Shown in pieces: positions 52,945-62,658 of a stretch of DNA of 64,000 nt. The stretch comes from Natrinema amylolyticum. GTDB taxonomy: Archaea > Halobacteriota > Halobacteria > Halobacteriales > Natrialbaceae. The notes beneath the pieces were generated by a model. It ran no database searches. It had not been told where the DNA came from and worked only from the letters and a program-made list of their open reading frames with translations. The first letter of the stretch is position 1, and every line of letters begins with the position of its first letter. The position numbers were made by a program, and so were the translations under genes. The stretch is taken from the NCBI RefSeq assembly GCF_020515625.1, contig NZ_JAIWPJ010000002.1, positions 372,001 to 436,000 of the forward strand, in the 5' to 3' direction.

Positions 52945-54144
52945 TCAATCGCTCGGCGTCGCCTCGCTCCCGCTGACGTCGTCGGCCGCGTCGCCGCCGT
53001 CGCGAACCGCCTCGATGCGGTCCCCGATCGGCGGGTGGTGCGTCGCCAGACTGTAGAGCAGGCCCGCCTCGCGGCGCGCGTCGTTCGCGTCGGCGAGCGT
53101 CTCGAGGGCGGCGATCATCGCCGCGCGACCGGTCTCGCGAGCGGCGTGGGCGTCCGCGCGGAACTCCTGCCAGCGTGCGAGTCCGCCGAGCAAGACGACG
53201 TGATACAGCAGGTAGAGCGCCATGAACGGGACGAAGAAGCCGGCGAAGCCGAACCGCGCCTCGAGCCAGCCGACGCCGAGGTGTCGAGCGCCGACGATCC
53301 AGACGCCGAAGACGGCGACGGTCAAGAGGCCGCGCTGCCAGAGGTGGCGGCCGGCGACGTGGCCGAACTCGTGGGCGATGATCGCGCGCAGTTCGGCGTC
53401 GTCGCACTCCGAGAGCAGGTAATCGGTCAGGAAGACGTAGCGCAGGCCGGGAACGGTCCCCGCCACGAGCGCGTTCGCGGTCTTGGTCGACTCGCCCTCG
53501 AGCACGTAGAGCCCGCGGGGTCTGTAGCCCAGCTCCTCGCAGAGCCGTTCGACGCGCTCGCGGCGCTCGCCCTCGAGCGGGATGCGGTCTCGAAAGAGAA
53601 CGATCAGATACGGCGAGCAGCCGTACGTGACGAAGACGACCGCCCCGAGCGCGGCGACGAGAACGGGGGTCGACGAGCCGACGACGGACGTGATCGCGAG
53701 GAACCCGAAGATCGCGACCGACACCGAGACGATCGTCAGTCCCATCACGGCGAGAACGCCCTTGGCGACCCGCCACAGCGACGCCGACGTGTCTCGGAGC
53801 GAGCGAACCGTCGGATACGTGCCGAGCGCTATCGACACGATCGGGACGACGACGATCCCGAACGAGACCAGCACGACCGCCCCGAACTCGAGGACGGCGA
53901 TACCGAACAGTTCGGGGCCCGAAACGCCGACGGCAGCGGTCACCGGAGCGATCACGTCGAGTTCGTACGCGGCCAGAATAGCGACGATCGGCAGGGCGAT
54001 GCCCCCCGCCTGTTGGGCCCGGTCGAGCCGGTGGAGCCGGTCCGCTGTCGGTTCGTCGGTCGCCTCGACGCGCCGAGCGTACGCCCGAAATCCGAGGAAC
54101 GGACCGACCGCGAGCGCGAGGACGAGCGCGACGGCGGCGAACAT
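52945..54144 (-). CDS. Membrane-bound M48 family zinc metalloprotease
   Basis: 399 residues from the ATG at 54144 (MFAAVALVLALAVG); a Met nine codons upstream (54171) is possible. Zinc motif HEFGH at 258-262 with the third ligand probably the Glu of WQEFRADAHAA. It is preceded by about four membrane helices, and two more follow the active site, as in HtpX/Ste24-type proteases with the catalytic side facing the cytoplasm. Its substrate, probably misfolded or prenylated membrane protein, is unknown. Confidence 0.9.
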   Translation of the reverse strand: MFAAVALVLALAVGPFLGFRAYARRVEATDEPTADRLHRLDRAQQAGGIALPIVAILAAYELDVIAPVTAAVGVSGPELFGIAVLEFGAVVLVSFGIVVVPIVSIALGTYPTVRSLRDTSASLWRVAKGVLAVMGLTIVSVSVAIFGFLAITSVVGSSTPVLVAALGAVVFVTYGCSPYLIVLFRDRIPLEGERRERVERLCEELGYRPRGLYVLEGESTKTANALVAGTVPGLRYVFLTDYLLSECDDAELRAIIAHEFGHVAGRHLWQRGLLTVAVFGVWIVGARHLGVGWLEARFGFAGFFVPFMALYLLYHVVLLGGLARWQEFRADAHAARETGRAAMIAALETLADANDARREAGLLYSLATHHPPIGDRIEAVRDGGDAADDVSGSEATPSD

Positions 54145-54260
54145 AGCCGACGCTTCACCGCCGCGGCTCAAAATGCTGTCGGGAAGTTCACACGAACGGA
54201 GACGAGCGCCGATCGATCGGCCGAGTCACTCGTTGCCGGAACTCGGCCGCGTTCGCACAC

Positions 54261-55115
54261 TCAGTCCAGATAGTCGCCGACCAGCAGGTCGACGCGCTCT
54301 CTGGTCTCGGTGGGAATCGCCTGCGTCGGCGTGTTGATCGTCCCCTCGAGGGCCGACCAGGCCTCGCTCTCGAAGTCGTCGGGCATCGTCCGGACGGCGC
54401 GTTCGACGACCGCGTTGATCGCGTCTCGGTTGGCCGCCGCGTTCTCGAGGACCTCCTCCAGCGATACCTCGCTGTCGGCCTTCCAGACGTCGTAGTCCGT
54501 GATGCCGGCGACGGTGGCGTAGCTCAGTTCGGCCTCGCGGGCGAGTTTGGCCTCCGGGATGGCGGTCATGCCGACGACGTCCCAGCCCTGATCGCGGTAG
54601 AACTCGCTCTCGGCTTTCGTCGAGAACTGCGGGCCCTCGATGCAGACGTAGGTGCCGCCGTCCTCGACGGCCGCGTCGGTGGCCTCCCGCGCGGCCGTCG
54701 CGAGATGCGAGGACAGCGCCGGACAGTACGGGTTCGCGAATCCCATGTGGACGACCATGCCGTCGCCGAAGAACGTAGGGGTGCGGTGTTTGGTCCGGTC
54801 GAACGTCTGGTCCGGGATCACGAGCGTCCGCGGCGGCAGGTCCTCGCGGAGGCTGCCGACCGCGTTGGTGGCGATGACCCGATCGACGCCCAGCGATTTG
54901 AGCGCGTAGATGTTCGCTCGATAGGGCGTCTCCGTCGGCGAGTACTGGTGGTCCTCGCCGTGCCGCGGCAGGAAGACGACCTCGGTCCCCGCGAGGGTCC
55001 CGATCGTCAGGTCGTCGCTCGGCTCGCCGAAGGGCGTCGATACCGATTCGGTCCGGACTGCCTCGAGCGGCAGTGCGTCGTAGATGCCGCTGCCGCCGAT
55101 AACGCCGATCGTCAT
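54261..55115 (-). CDS. S-methyl-5'-thioadenosine phosphorylase
   Basis: 284 residues from the ATG at 55115 (MTIGVIGGSGIYDALPLE). Cleaves methylthioadenosine to adenine and methylthioribose-1-phosphate. Phosphate-site GGSGIYD, the PRHG(E)DH segment, NAVGSLRED, the IEGPQFSTKAES region and VGMTAIPEAKLAREAELSYA all match the MTAP branch rather than PNP. The ending TDYDVWK-like is conserved. The adenine could feed the purine PRTases in this window. Confidence 0.92.
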   Translation of the reverse strand: MTIGVIGGSGIYDALPLEAVRTESVSTPFGEPSDDLTIGTLAGTEVVFLPRHGEDHQYSPTETPYRANIYALKSLGVDRVIATNAVGSLREDLPPRTLVIPDQTFDRTKHRTPTFFGDGMVVHMGFANPYCPALSSHLATAAREATDAAVEDGGTYVCIEGPQFSTKAESEFYRDQGWDVVGMTAIPEAKLAREAELSYATVAGITDYDVWKADSEVSLEEVLENAAANRDAINAVVERAVRTMPDDFESEAWSALEGTINTPTQAIPTETRERVDLLVGDYLD

Positions 55116-55264
55116 GTCACTGAATGGACCGACCAGTGCCGTAAACGGACCGGTTCCGGGCACCGGGAACGCTGCGGTGCGACGATCCATGCGGTGTCGC
55201 GGTCGGTGGCCGTCGATACCACGCCTCACGAGAACCCAAGTAGTGTCGCCGCGACTGAACGAGT

Positions 55265-56722
55265 ATGTCGTTCGACGAGGAGTCAAGCGGTGGCCTTACC
55301 GACGGCCCTCTCGTTCGGCCGATGGTCCGGCTGGCGTGGCCGCTGGTGGTCATTCAGCTGTTACAGGTCGCCTACAACGTCGGTGATACCTTCTGGCTGG
55401 GCGCGCTCTCGCCCGACGCGGTGGGGGCGGTGAGCCTCGCCTTTCCGCTGCTCTTTCTCCTGATCGCGATCGGCGGCGGATTCACGACCGCCGGGGCGAT
55501 CCTGATCGCCCAGCACACCGGCGCGAAGAGCGGTGACGCGGGATTGATCGCCGGCCAGACGCTGTCGTTCGTTTCGTTGGTCGCCATCGCACTGAGCGCC
55601 CTCGGGTTCGTCGCGACCGAACCGATGCTCGCCGCGTTGCCAGCAGACGCCGAGACCCAGGCCGCGATCATTCCGCTCGCCGCCGAGTACCTGCGCGTGT
55701 TCTTCCTCGGACTCCCCTTCCTCTTCGGCTTCTTCGTCTTCGTCGCGCTCATGCGCGGCTACGGCAGCACGCGCGCACCGATGCGCGTGATGCTCGTCAG
55801 CGTCGTCATCAACCTCGTGATCGATCCGCTGTTCATCTTCGGCGTCGGGCCGTTCCCCCGCCTCGAGGTACAGGGCGCCGCTGTCGCGACGCTCATCTCG
55901 CGGGGGATCGCGACGGCTATCGGCTTCTACCTGCTGTACTACACCGACGTGGGCCCGGACATCCGAGCGGCTCACCTCCGGCCGCGACGCGAGTACGTCG
56001 CGAAGATCACGCGCCTGGGGATTCCGACGGCGCTCGAGCAGTCGATGACGGCGCTGGCGCTGGTCGCGATGACGGCGATGGTCGTCACCTTCCCGCCGGC
56101 GGTGGTCGCGGCCTACGGGCTGGGGAACCGGTTGATCTCGCTCGCCTTTCTCCCGGCGCTGGGAATGGGGCAGGCGACGGACACGATCGTCGGCCAGAAT
56201 CTGGGCGCGGGCAAACCCGACCGAGCGGCGAGAGCGGTCCGGATCGCCGCCGGCGTGATCGGGGCGGTCATGTTCACTGCCGGTGTGTTCGCGTTCCTCT
56301 TTCCGAGGCCGTTCGTCTCGGTGTTCGTCACCGCGGACGCGGCGGGCAAAGCGGCGACGATCGACTACGGCGTGACCTACCTCCGATTCGCCGCGGTGGG
56401 ATTCGCCTTCATGGGCGTCTTGCAGGTGATTCAGGGCGCGTTCCGCGGCGCTGGCAACACGAAGACCGCGCTCGCGTTCGCGGTACTCGGGCTCTGGATC
56501 GTCCGCGTTCCCGTCACCTACTATCTGCTCTTCGTCGCGAACTGGGGGCCGACGGGTATCTGGACGGGTGTCGTGATCGGTGACGTCGTCGGTGCCATCG
56601 CTGCCATCGCGTGGTTCACGCGCGGCACGTGGAAGGAGTCGCTGGTCGAAGCGGACGAGAGAGACGAGAGGGCGGCGGACGGACCGACGGGAGCGGCCGA
56701 GACCGAGTCGACCGCTGAATGA
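55265..56722 (+). CDS. MATE family efflux transporter
   Basis: 485 residues, 12 membrane helices in two homologous halves. The first half opens LVRPMVRLAWPLVVIQLLQ; the second-half equivalent is TRLGIPTALEQSMTALALV. Exports organic cations or drugs using sodium or proton gradients; substrate unknown. An acidic tail of about 30 residues is typical of haloarchaea. Divergent from the MTAP gene by 149 bases. Confidence 0.92.
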   Translation: MSFDEESSGGLTDGPLVRPMVRLAWPLVVIQLLQVAYNVGDTFWLGALSPDAVGAVSLAFPLLFLLIAIGGGFTTAGAILIAQHTGAKSGDAGLIAGQTLSFVSLVAIALSALGFVATEPMLAALPADAETQAAIIPLAAEYLRVFFLGLPFLFGFFVFVALMRGYGSTRAPMRVMLVSVVINLVIDPLFIFGVGPFPRLEVQGAAVATLISRGIATAIGFYLLYYTDVGPDIRAAHLRPRREYVAKITRLGIPTALEQSMTALALVAMTAMVVTFPPAVVAAYGLGNRLISLAFLPALGMGQATDTIVGQNLGAGKPDRAARAVRIAAGVIGAVMFTAGVFAFLFPRPFVSVFVTADAAGKAATIDYGVTYLRFAAVGFAFMGVLQVIQGAFRGAGNTKTALAFAVLGLWIVRVPVTYYLLFVANWGPTGIWTGVVIGDVVGAIAAIAWFTRGTWKESLVEADERDERAADGPTGAAETESTAE

Positions 56723-56875
56723 CGGGCGATCGAGTCGACCGCTCTGGTCGCAATCATCGCTTACGTGCTTGTGAGGTTGACATCAACAAATAGATGCCGT
56801 CGCGACGGCTGATCCGATCGACTCGACCGGTCGTAGCGTTCGGTCGATTGAGACGACTGAAGCAGGCGTCGGATG

Positions 56876-57574
56876 TTATTCGCCGACGAGCGCCCACTCG
56901 TCGTCGCCGACCGACTCGAGCACGTCGCGCCGTTCCATCTCGTTCAGGACCTCGGACAGCCGGTCGGGCTGGGCGATCTCCATCTCGATGCGTTCGATGC
57001 CGTGGTGTTCGGTGAGGTAGCGGCGGATCGCCTCGATCGTGAAGCTCTCCTGCTCCGCTTTCTCCATCGCACTCGAGATCAGATCGACCATATCCTCGAT
57101 GAAGTTCCACGGGTAGACGACCCAGGTCCACTCCTCGAGGCGTTCGCCGACGTAGTCGGGCCGGAACTCGCTGGTGCCGAGCAACTGGAGCGTCGCCGTG
57201 CGGACCTCGCCGGCGTCGCGGTCGTCGACGTACTCGTAGGCCCGCTGAATCGAGCCGCCGGTGTCGGCGATGTCGTCGATAATGAGGACGTCCTTGTCCT
57301 CGACGCTGCCCTCGGGCATCGGGTAGCGGACGGTCGGCTCGCCGGACATCTCGGCGGTACCGACGTAGTGTTCCATCTTCAGGCTCGTCAGGTCGTCGAG
57401 GCCGAGGAAGTCACAGAGACATCGGCCGGCGAACCAGCCGCCCCGGGCCAAGGCGACGACGACGTCCGGTTCGAACTCGTCGTCGCGCACGTCGTCGGCG
57501 ACGTCTCGGCACAGGCCGTAAATGTACTCCCAGTTGGTTATCGTACAGTCGAAATCGTCCGGTAGATCGGACAT
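56876..57574 (-). CDS. Phosphoribosyltransferase with C-terminal winged-helix-like extension
   Basis: 232 residues from the ATG at 57574 (MSDLPDDFDCTITNWEYIY). The PRPP loop VLIIDDIADTGGS is at 96-108, and VVVALARGGWFAGRCL (38-52) provides the pyrophosphate loop, as in xanthine/guanine-type PRTases. After residue 150 a long extension (IRRYLTEHHGIERIEMEIAQ, then RLSEVLNEMERRDVLESVGDD) resembles a small winged helix. That could make it a regulatory PRTase like GfcR, a comparison rather than an identification. Base specificity unknown. Confidence 0.85.
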   Translation of the reverse strand: MSDLPDDFDCTITNWEYIYGLCRDVADDVRDDEFEPDVVVALARGGWFAGRCLCDFLGLDDLTSLKMEHYVGTAEMSGEPTVRYPMPEGSVEDKDVLIIDDIADTGGSIQRAYEYVDDRDAGEVRTATLQLLGTSEFRPDYVGERLEEWTWVVYPWNFIEDMVDLISSAMEKAEQESFTIEAIRRYLTEHHGIERIEMEIAQPDRLSEVLNEMERRDVLESVGDDEWALVGE

Positions 57575-57797
57575 CTGATGGCCACCTACCCGGTGACTCG
57601 AGCGCGGTCCCCTTAAGTTGGCTGAAAACGTGATCGGCGTCGACTCCGACGAGGCCGCCGACCGGGTGACGGTCCTCGTCTCGCGGAAGCGACCGCGGGA
57701 CCGGCTGTCCAACGAGGACGACGTCGGAACCGGGGCGGCCCGGTCGGGAGGATCCGGTAGTCCCGGTCACCGGATCGGTCGGTTTCGGAGTCGTCAG

Positions 57798-58457
57798 TCA
57801 GCTTTCGACCGGTCCCTCCGGGGCTTGCCCGGACCGACCGTTCCGTCGGTGCTGCCACCAGTAGTCGACCGTGGCTCCGGTGCCGAGGACGAGCGCAAGG
57901 GGGGCGAGTACGAGATTGAGTCCTGGAATATTGACCACGAGCGCACCCACGACGAGCGCGAGCCAGGGACTCGGGTCGCCGCCGCGGAGCCGTTCGAGCG
58001 GGGCCGCGCCCATCGCGATCGCCCCGATCGTCGCCGTGAGCGAGACGAACAACTGCACGCCGAGGAGGGGAACCATGGCGACCAGTGCGACGGGGTCCGG
58101 GAGCCCGACCGCCCCGAGAAAAGCCAGCGCGAACAGCAGGAGAACGATCCCAGCGACGCCGCCGACGAGGGTCCCGATCCCGATCGCCGCGGATCGACTT
58201 GGATGGGCAAGAATCCGCTGCTGGATGGCTCGAACGGGCGATTCGGAACCGACGGCACTCGAGACGGCGAGCATGAGCGCACCGAGGCCGATCGTGAACG
58301 CGACCGACACCGCGTACACGAGGGCGACGAGAACGACGAGTTCGGCGACCGCCGGATCGGCCGTCGGGGTCTCGGGATCGATCTGAGCGACGACCGTCCC
58401 GGCGCGGGACGCGAGCGGACGAAGCGGCCACGAGACGGGGGAGTGTGAGGCGACCAT
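57798..58457 (-). CDS. Multi-pass membrane protein of unknown function
   Basis: 219 residues with about five hydrophobic segments (35-65, 93-118, 122-150, 165-185, 185-200) and a short basic C-terminus. No signal, enzyme motif or known transporter signature is visible. Haloarchaeal proteins of similar size and Gly/Ala-rich helices are annotated only as hypothetical. It is divergent from thiC with 164 bases between starts, and the two may share a promoter region. Confidence 0.75.
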   Translation of the reverse strand: MVASHSPVSWPLRPLASRAGTVVAQIDPETPTADPAVAELVVLVALVYAVSVAFTIGLGALMLAVSSAVGSESPVRAIQQRILAHPSRSAAIGIGTLVGGVAGIVLLLFALAFLGAVGLPDPVALVAMVPLLGVQLFVSLTATIGAIAMGAAPLERLRGGDPSPWLALVVGALVVNIPGLNLVLAPLALVLGTGATVDYWWQHRRNGRSGQAPEGPVES

Positions 58458-58590
58458 AGACGGACTTCGTGTTAGATATTTATTAATTTTTGAGTGGGTT
58501 CTCCGGGAGTGATGACTCGAGACCGGTTGCCCCTTCGATCGGCCCTACGCCGGTTCCTCGGCTCGACCGATCGGTCGGGAGCGGAGGATC

Positions 58591-58598
58591 TTTATAAT
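58591..58598 (+). promoter_or_regulatory. TATA box of thiC
   Basis: TTTATAAT is centred 27 bases before the ATG at 58622, so the mRNA should be leaderless, leaving no room for a TPP riboswitch in the transcript. Confidence 0.65.
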
Positions 58599-58621
58599 CC
58601 AGTAGTACAACCTAGTTATCG

Positions 58622-60067
58622 ATGGCGCAGACTCAGATTCAGGCCGCCCGCGAGGGGACGGTGACGCCCGAGATGGAACGCGTTGCCGAACGAGAGAACC
58701 GAGATCCGGAGTTCGTCCGCGAGCAGGTCGCCGAGGGGCAGGCCGTGATTCCGGCGAACGTCAACCACGACGCGCTCGACGCGATGATCATCGGTCGCGA
58801 GTTCGCGACGAAGGTCAACGCCAACATCGGCAACAGCGAGACCACCAGCGACCTCGAGACGGAACTCGAGAAGCTCCACACCGCGGTCCACTACGGCGCG
58901 GACACGGTGATGGATCTCGGGACCGGCAGCGATCTCGACGAGATCCGCGAGGCACACGTCGAGCACTCACCGGTGCCGCTGGGCACGGTGCCGCTGTACG
59001 AGGCGGTCAAGCAGGCCGGCAGCCCCGAGGAGATCACGACGGACCTGCTGCTCGAGATCGTCGAGAAGCAGGCGAAACAGGGCGTCGACTACATGACGAT
59101 CCACGCGGGGATCCTCGCCGAACACCTGCCGCTGACCGACGGGCGGAAGACGGGGATCGTCTCGCGGGGCGGCTCGATCATGGCCAAGTGGATGGAGGAG
59201 AACGGCGAACAGAACCCGTTCTATCAGATCTTCCCGGAGATCTGTGAGATTTTCGCCGAGCACGACGTGACGTTCAGTCTGGGCGATAGTCTGCGACCCG
59301 GCTGTCTGGCCGACGCCTGCGACGAGGCTCAGTACGCCGAACTCGACACCCTGGGCGAACTGACTCGCGTCGGCTGGGACCACGGCGTGCAGGTGATGGT
59401 CGAGGGGCCGGGCCACGTCCCGATGCACAAGGTCGCGGAGAACGTCGAGCGCCAGCAGGAGGTCTGTGACGGCGCGCCGTTCTACGTCCTCGGGCCGCTG
59501 GTGACCGACATCGCGCCGGGCTACGATCACATCACGAGCGCCATCGGTGCCGCGATGGCGGCCCAGGCCGGCGCGGCGATGCTGTGTTACGTCACCCCGA
59601 AGGAACACCTCGGCCTCCCCGAGGAGGAAGACGTCCGCGACGGGCTCGCGGCCTACCGGATCGCCGCCCACGCCGGCGACGTGGGCAACGAACGACCCGG
59701 CGCTCGCGACTGGGACGACGCCCTCTCGGAAGCGCGCTACGAGTTCGACTGGCGCGAACAGTTCGACCTCGCGCTCGATCCCGATCGGGCCCGATCGTTC
59801 CACGACCAGACCCTGCCCGGAGACAACTACAAGGAAGCCCGCTTCTGCTCGATGTGCGGGGCCGAGTTCTGCTCGATGCGGATCGATCAGGACGCGCGCG
59901 AAGACGGCGAGATGGAGGCGATCGAGGGCGAGGAGCGCACCGACCTCGAGGCCTCGCCGGCCGCGGAAGTCAACCGGCCGCCCGTGGGAACCCACGAGTC
60001 GGGCGCGTTGCCGCCGATGGCCGATCACGAGAGTGGTGACCCGCTCGAGGAACCGGGAGACGACTGA
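58622..60067 (+). CDS. thiC: Phosphomethylpyrimidine synthase ThiC
   Basis: 481 residues. Converts aminoimidazole ribotide into the thiamine pyrimidine (HMP-P) by radical SAM chemistry. The atypical ThiC cluster motif C409-x2-C412-x4-C417 ([12 protein letters not shown]) is intact, and [29 protein letters not shown] and [11 protein letters not shown] are the family's active-site strings. An acidic tail of about 55 residues follows the cluster. TATA box and leaderless start at 58622. Confidence 0.97.
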   Translation: MAQTQIQAAREGTVTPEMERVAERENRDPEFVREQVAEGQAVIPANVNHDALDAMIIGREFATKVNANIGNSETTSDLETELEKLHTAVHYGADTVMDLGTGSDLDEIREAHVEHSPVPLGTVPLYEAVKQAGSPEEITTDLLLEIVEKQAKQGVDYMTIHAGILAEHLPLTDGRKTGIVSRGGSIMAKWMEENGEQNPFYQIFPEICEIFAEHDVTFSLGDSLRPGCLADACDEAQYAELDTLGELTRVGWDHGVQVMVEGPGHVPMHKVAENVERQQEVCDGAPFYVLGPLVTDIAPGYDHITSAIGAAMAAQAGAAMLCYVTPKEHLGLPEEEDVRDGLAAYRIAAHAGDVGNERPGARDWDDALSEARYEFDWREQFDLALDPDRARSFHDQTLPGDNYKEARFCSMCGAEFCSMRIDQDAREDGEMEAIEGEERTDLEASPAAEVNRPPVGTHESGALPPMADHESGDPLEEPGDD

Positions 60068-60151
60068 GCCGTCGGCACGTCTAGCGATCGAATACAGTCA
60101 CAGAGAAACGACCTCGTCTTTATCCGACAGACCGTGGTCGATTCGGTATCG

Positions 60152-61489
60152 ATGGCACCCCGACGACGGACCGTACTGGCGGCGGTATCGACGGCGACGG
60201 CGTCGGCAGCGGCCGGCTGTGCCGATCTGCTCGCCGACACGACGGAGGAAGACGGAAGCGATCCGGAGACCGCGCGAGACGCGGCGACGGCGTTCGTCGA
60301 GGACCTCGCGAACGATCGGTTCGACGCGGCCAGCGAGCGATTCGTCGCGGCCGAACGGAACCGACGCGGCGACCCTGGCCGCCTCGAGCGATTCTGGATG
60401 GGATACGGTTCTGTCAGCGGAGGCTTCGAGGAGATCGTCGAGACGACCGAGAAGTCGGGAACTAACGCCACCGCGATCGACGCGACGCTCTCGTTCGCCC
60501 GCGGCGAGCACGACTGTCGCGTCGTCGTCGACGGACAGTCGCGACTCGTCGACTGCGGCGTCACCGACGAGTACGAACGGCCGTCGTACGTCGACTCGAG
60601 CGCGGTCGCGACCGAGGACGTCAGCCTCGCGGTCGAGGGCTGTTCGCTGCCGGGAACCGTCGCGACGCCCGCGGACGGCGGCGACGTTCCCGGAGTCGTC
60701 CTCGTCCACGACTCCGGACCGGTGACTCGAGACACCGCCCGCGGCGGGACGCAGGCGTTTACGGATCTCGCCGAGGGGCTCGCGACGCGGGGCGTCGCGA
60801 CCCTCCGGTACGACAAGCGCCTGCCTGCATGTGATGTCTCTCCCGGCGAATACACGCTCGATCGCGTCACCGTCGACGACGCGCTGGTCGCGATTGAGGA
60901 ACTCCGGGCGACCGAGGGCGTCGACCCGGATCGGATCGTCGTCGTCGGGCACGGCCTCGGCGGCCGGGCGGCACCGAGGATCGCCGCTCGAGACGGCGAC
61001 CTCGCCGGCGTCGTCGGCCTCGCCGCGCCGGCGCGACCGTTTCACGAACTGACGCTCGAACAGCTCGAGCACAAGGTGTCGGTCGGCGACCACGAGTGGG
61101 CGGACCTGGTGACCGTCTACGAGACCTGGACTGACGAGATCGAACGGGTCCGATCGGGAGCGTACGAGCCGACCGAAACGTTGCTGGGCAAACCGGGCGC
61201 GTTCTGGGACAGTCTCGCCGCGTACGACCACTTCGGGACTGCGGCGGAGATCGACGCGCCGCGTTACTTCCTGCAGGGGACCCGCGACTTCCAGGTCAGC
61301 GTCGCCGACGACCTCGAGCGGTGGCGGACCGAACTCGACGACGCGGACGCGACGTTCGAGACGTACGACGAGCTCGACCACCTGTTCATGCCGGGCGAGG
61401 AACCGTCCGTGGAGTTCGCGTACGCCGTCCGGAACAACGTCGCTGAGGACGTCGTCGGCGATCTCGCGGACTGGATCGACGGGCTCTGA
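60152..61489 (+). CDS. Alpha/beta-hydrolase-fold lipoprotein lacking the nucleophile Ser
   Basis: 445 residues from the ATG at 60152. A twin-arginine-type signal (PRRRTVLAAVS) and lipobox AAGC predict an exported anchored protein. Residues 35-140 resemble the DUF3887 accessory domain; residues 150-445 are an alpha/beta hydrolase with VPGVVLVHDSGP (oxyanion-hole region), a late DAPRYFLQGTRDFQVSV (Asp) and DELDHLFMPGE (His). The nucleophile elbow reads VVGHGLGG: Gly at 268 where Ser is expected (codon GGC at 60953-60955; AGC would be Ser). Catalysis may be lost or rerouted. Confidence 0.85.
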   Translation: MAPRRRTVLAAVSTATASAAAGCADLLADTTEEDGSDPETARDAATAFVEDLANDRFDAASERFVAAERNRRGDPGRLERFWMGYGSVSGGFEEIVETTEKSGTNATAIDATLSFARGEHDCRVVVDGQSRLVDCGVTDEYERPSYVDSSAVATEDVSLAVEGCSLPGTVATPADGGDVPGVVLVHDSGPVTRDTARGGTQAFTDLAEGLATRGVATLRYDKRLPACDVSPGEYTLDRVTVDDALVAIEELRATEGVDPDRIVVVGHGLGGRAAPRIAARDGDLAGVVGLAAPARPFHELTLEQLEHKVSVGDHEWADLVTVYETWTDEIERVRSGAYEPTETLLGKPGAFWDSLAAYDHFGTAAEIDAPRYFLQGTRDFQVSVADDLERWRTELDDADATFETYDELDHLFMPGEEPSVEFAYAVRNNVAEDVVGDLADWIDGL

Positions 61490-61558
61490 CGGTCGATCGC
61501 GGCCCGTGACGCGCGACACGACCGAGGATTCATACGCCGGTCGCCCGACCCACGTCGT

Positions 61559-62458
61559 ATGGAGACCACTCGGATCGTACAGGTCGACGCGTTCACCGAC
61601 GAACCGCACACGGGGAATCCGGCGGGCGTCGTCCCGGACGCGGACGGCCTCTCGAGCGACCAGATGCAGGCGATCGCCGCGGAGATGGCCGTCAGCGAGA
61701 CCGCCTTCCTCCGCTCGAGCGAGACCGCCGACCGTCGAATCCGCTACTTCACCCCGACGCAGGAGGTCGACCTCTGCGGCCACGCGACGATCGGCGCCTT
61801 CGCCCACCTTCGCGACGAGGGCCTCGAGCCCGGTGTGACGACCCTCGAGACGAACGTCGGCACGCTCGAGATCGAGGTCGAGGACGACGGCACGGTCTGG
61901 ATGACACAGGACGAGCCGACGATCCGCGAGGTCGACGTCGGCTACGACCGCGTGGCCGACGCCCTCGGGGTGGATCGGGCCGCGCTCGAGGGCGCGAGCG
62001 ACGACATTCCGCTCGCGGTGGCCTCGACCGGCCTCCCGTTCCTGATCGCCCCGATCACGTACCTCTCGGACGTCGGCGACGCCGACCCGGACGCGGCGGC
62101 GATCGAAGCGCTCACCGACGATGTCGACGCGACGGGCGTCTATCTCTTCACGTTCGACGCGCTCGAGGCTGAGTCGACGGTCCACGGGCGGATGTTCGCG
62201 CCGGGGGCCGGCGTCCCGGAGGACCCCGTCACCGGCACCGCGAGCGGGGCCGTCAGCGCGTATCTCGACCGCTTCGGCGCGTTCGACGGCGATCTGCCCG
62301 AGGAACTCCGGCTCGAGCAGGGCCACTACGTCGACCGGCCGGGGATCGTTCGCGTTCGCCTCGACGACGCGGTTCGGGTCGGCGGCCGCGGCGTGACCGT
62401 CCTCGACGGCTCGCTGGTCGTCCCCGAGCCCGACGACGACGAAATCCTCGAGGCCTGA
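61559..62458 (+). CDS. PhzF-family isomerase-like protein
   Basis: 299 residues. PhzF/diaminopimelate-epimerase-like fold: opening RIVQVDAFTDEPHTGNPAGV, the catalytic-Glu region EMAVSETAFL, VDLCGHATIGA, and second-half FAPGAGVPEDPVTGTASGAV. Most non-phenazine members have unknown substrates. It is single; 69 bases separate it from the hydrolase gene. Confidence 0.9.
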   Translation: METTRIVQVDAFTDEPHTGNPAGVVPDADGLSSDQMQAIAAEMAVSETAFLRSSETADRRIRYFTPTQEVDLCGHATIGAFAHLRDEGLEPGVTTLETNVGTLEIEVEDDGTVWMTQDEPTIREVDVGYDRVADALGVDRAALEGASDDIPLAVASTGLPFLIAPITYLSDVGDADPDAAAIEALTDDVDATGVYLFTFDALEAESTVHGRMFAPGAGVPEDPVTGTASGAVSAYLDRFGAFDGDLPEELRLEQGHYVDRPGIVRVRLDDAVRVGGRGVTVLDGSLVVPEPDDDEILEA

Positions 62459-62626
62459 CCGCGCGGCCGTCGTCGGAACGAGAGCGGATTCCGCCGATCC
62501 TCACTGTCACCGTGAGACGGCCGTCCAATCGGGACGCGAACCGGTCGGCCGGACGCGTCCGTCCGACGGTCAGAGCGCGATTTACTCGCGTTCGAGTTTC
62601 GACTGGGCGCGTCCGTTCGCAACCTT

Positions 62627-62633
62627 CTTTATT
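62627..62633 (+). promoter_or_regulatory. TATA box of ppsA
   Basis: CTTTATT is about 29 bases before the ATG at 62659, fitting a leaderless or near-leaderless transcript. Confidence 0.5.
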
Positions 62634-62658
62634 CGTTCCAGTGATCGACTCTATAGAG

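Noticed and set aside
58458-58621. Possible TPP riboswitch before thiC
   Set aside because: The TATA box puts the transcript start at the ATG, so there is no leader, and no thi-box pairing pattern is seen.
60098-62326. A 742-codon minus-strand open frame opposite the hydrolase and PhzF genes
   Set aside because: Composition is Arg/Val/Asp-biased with no family motif; the + strand genes have complete motifs and promoters.
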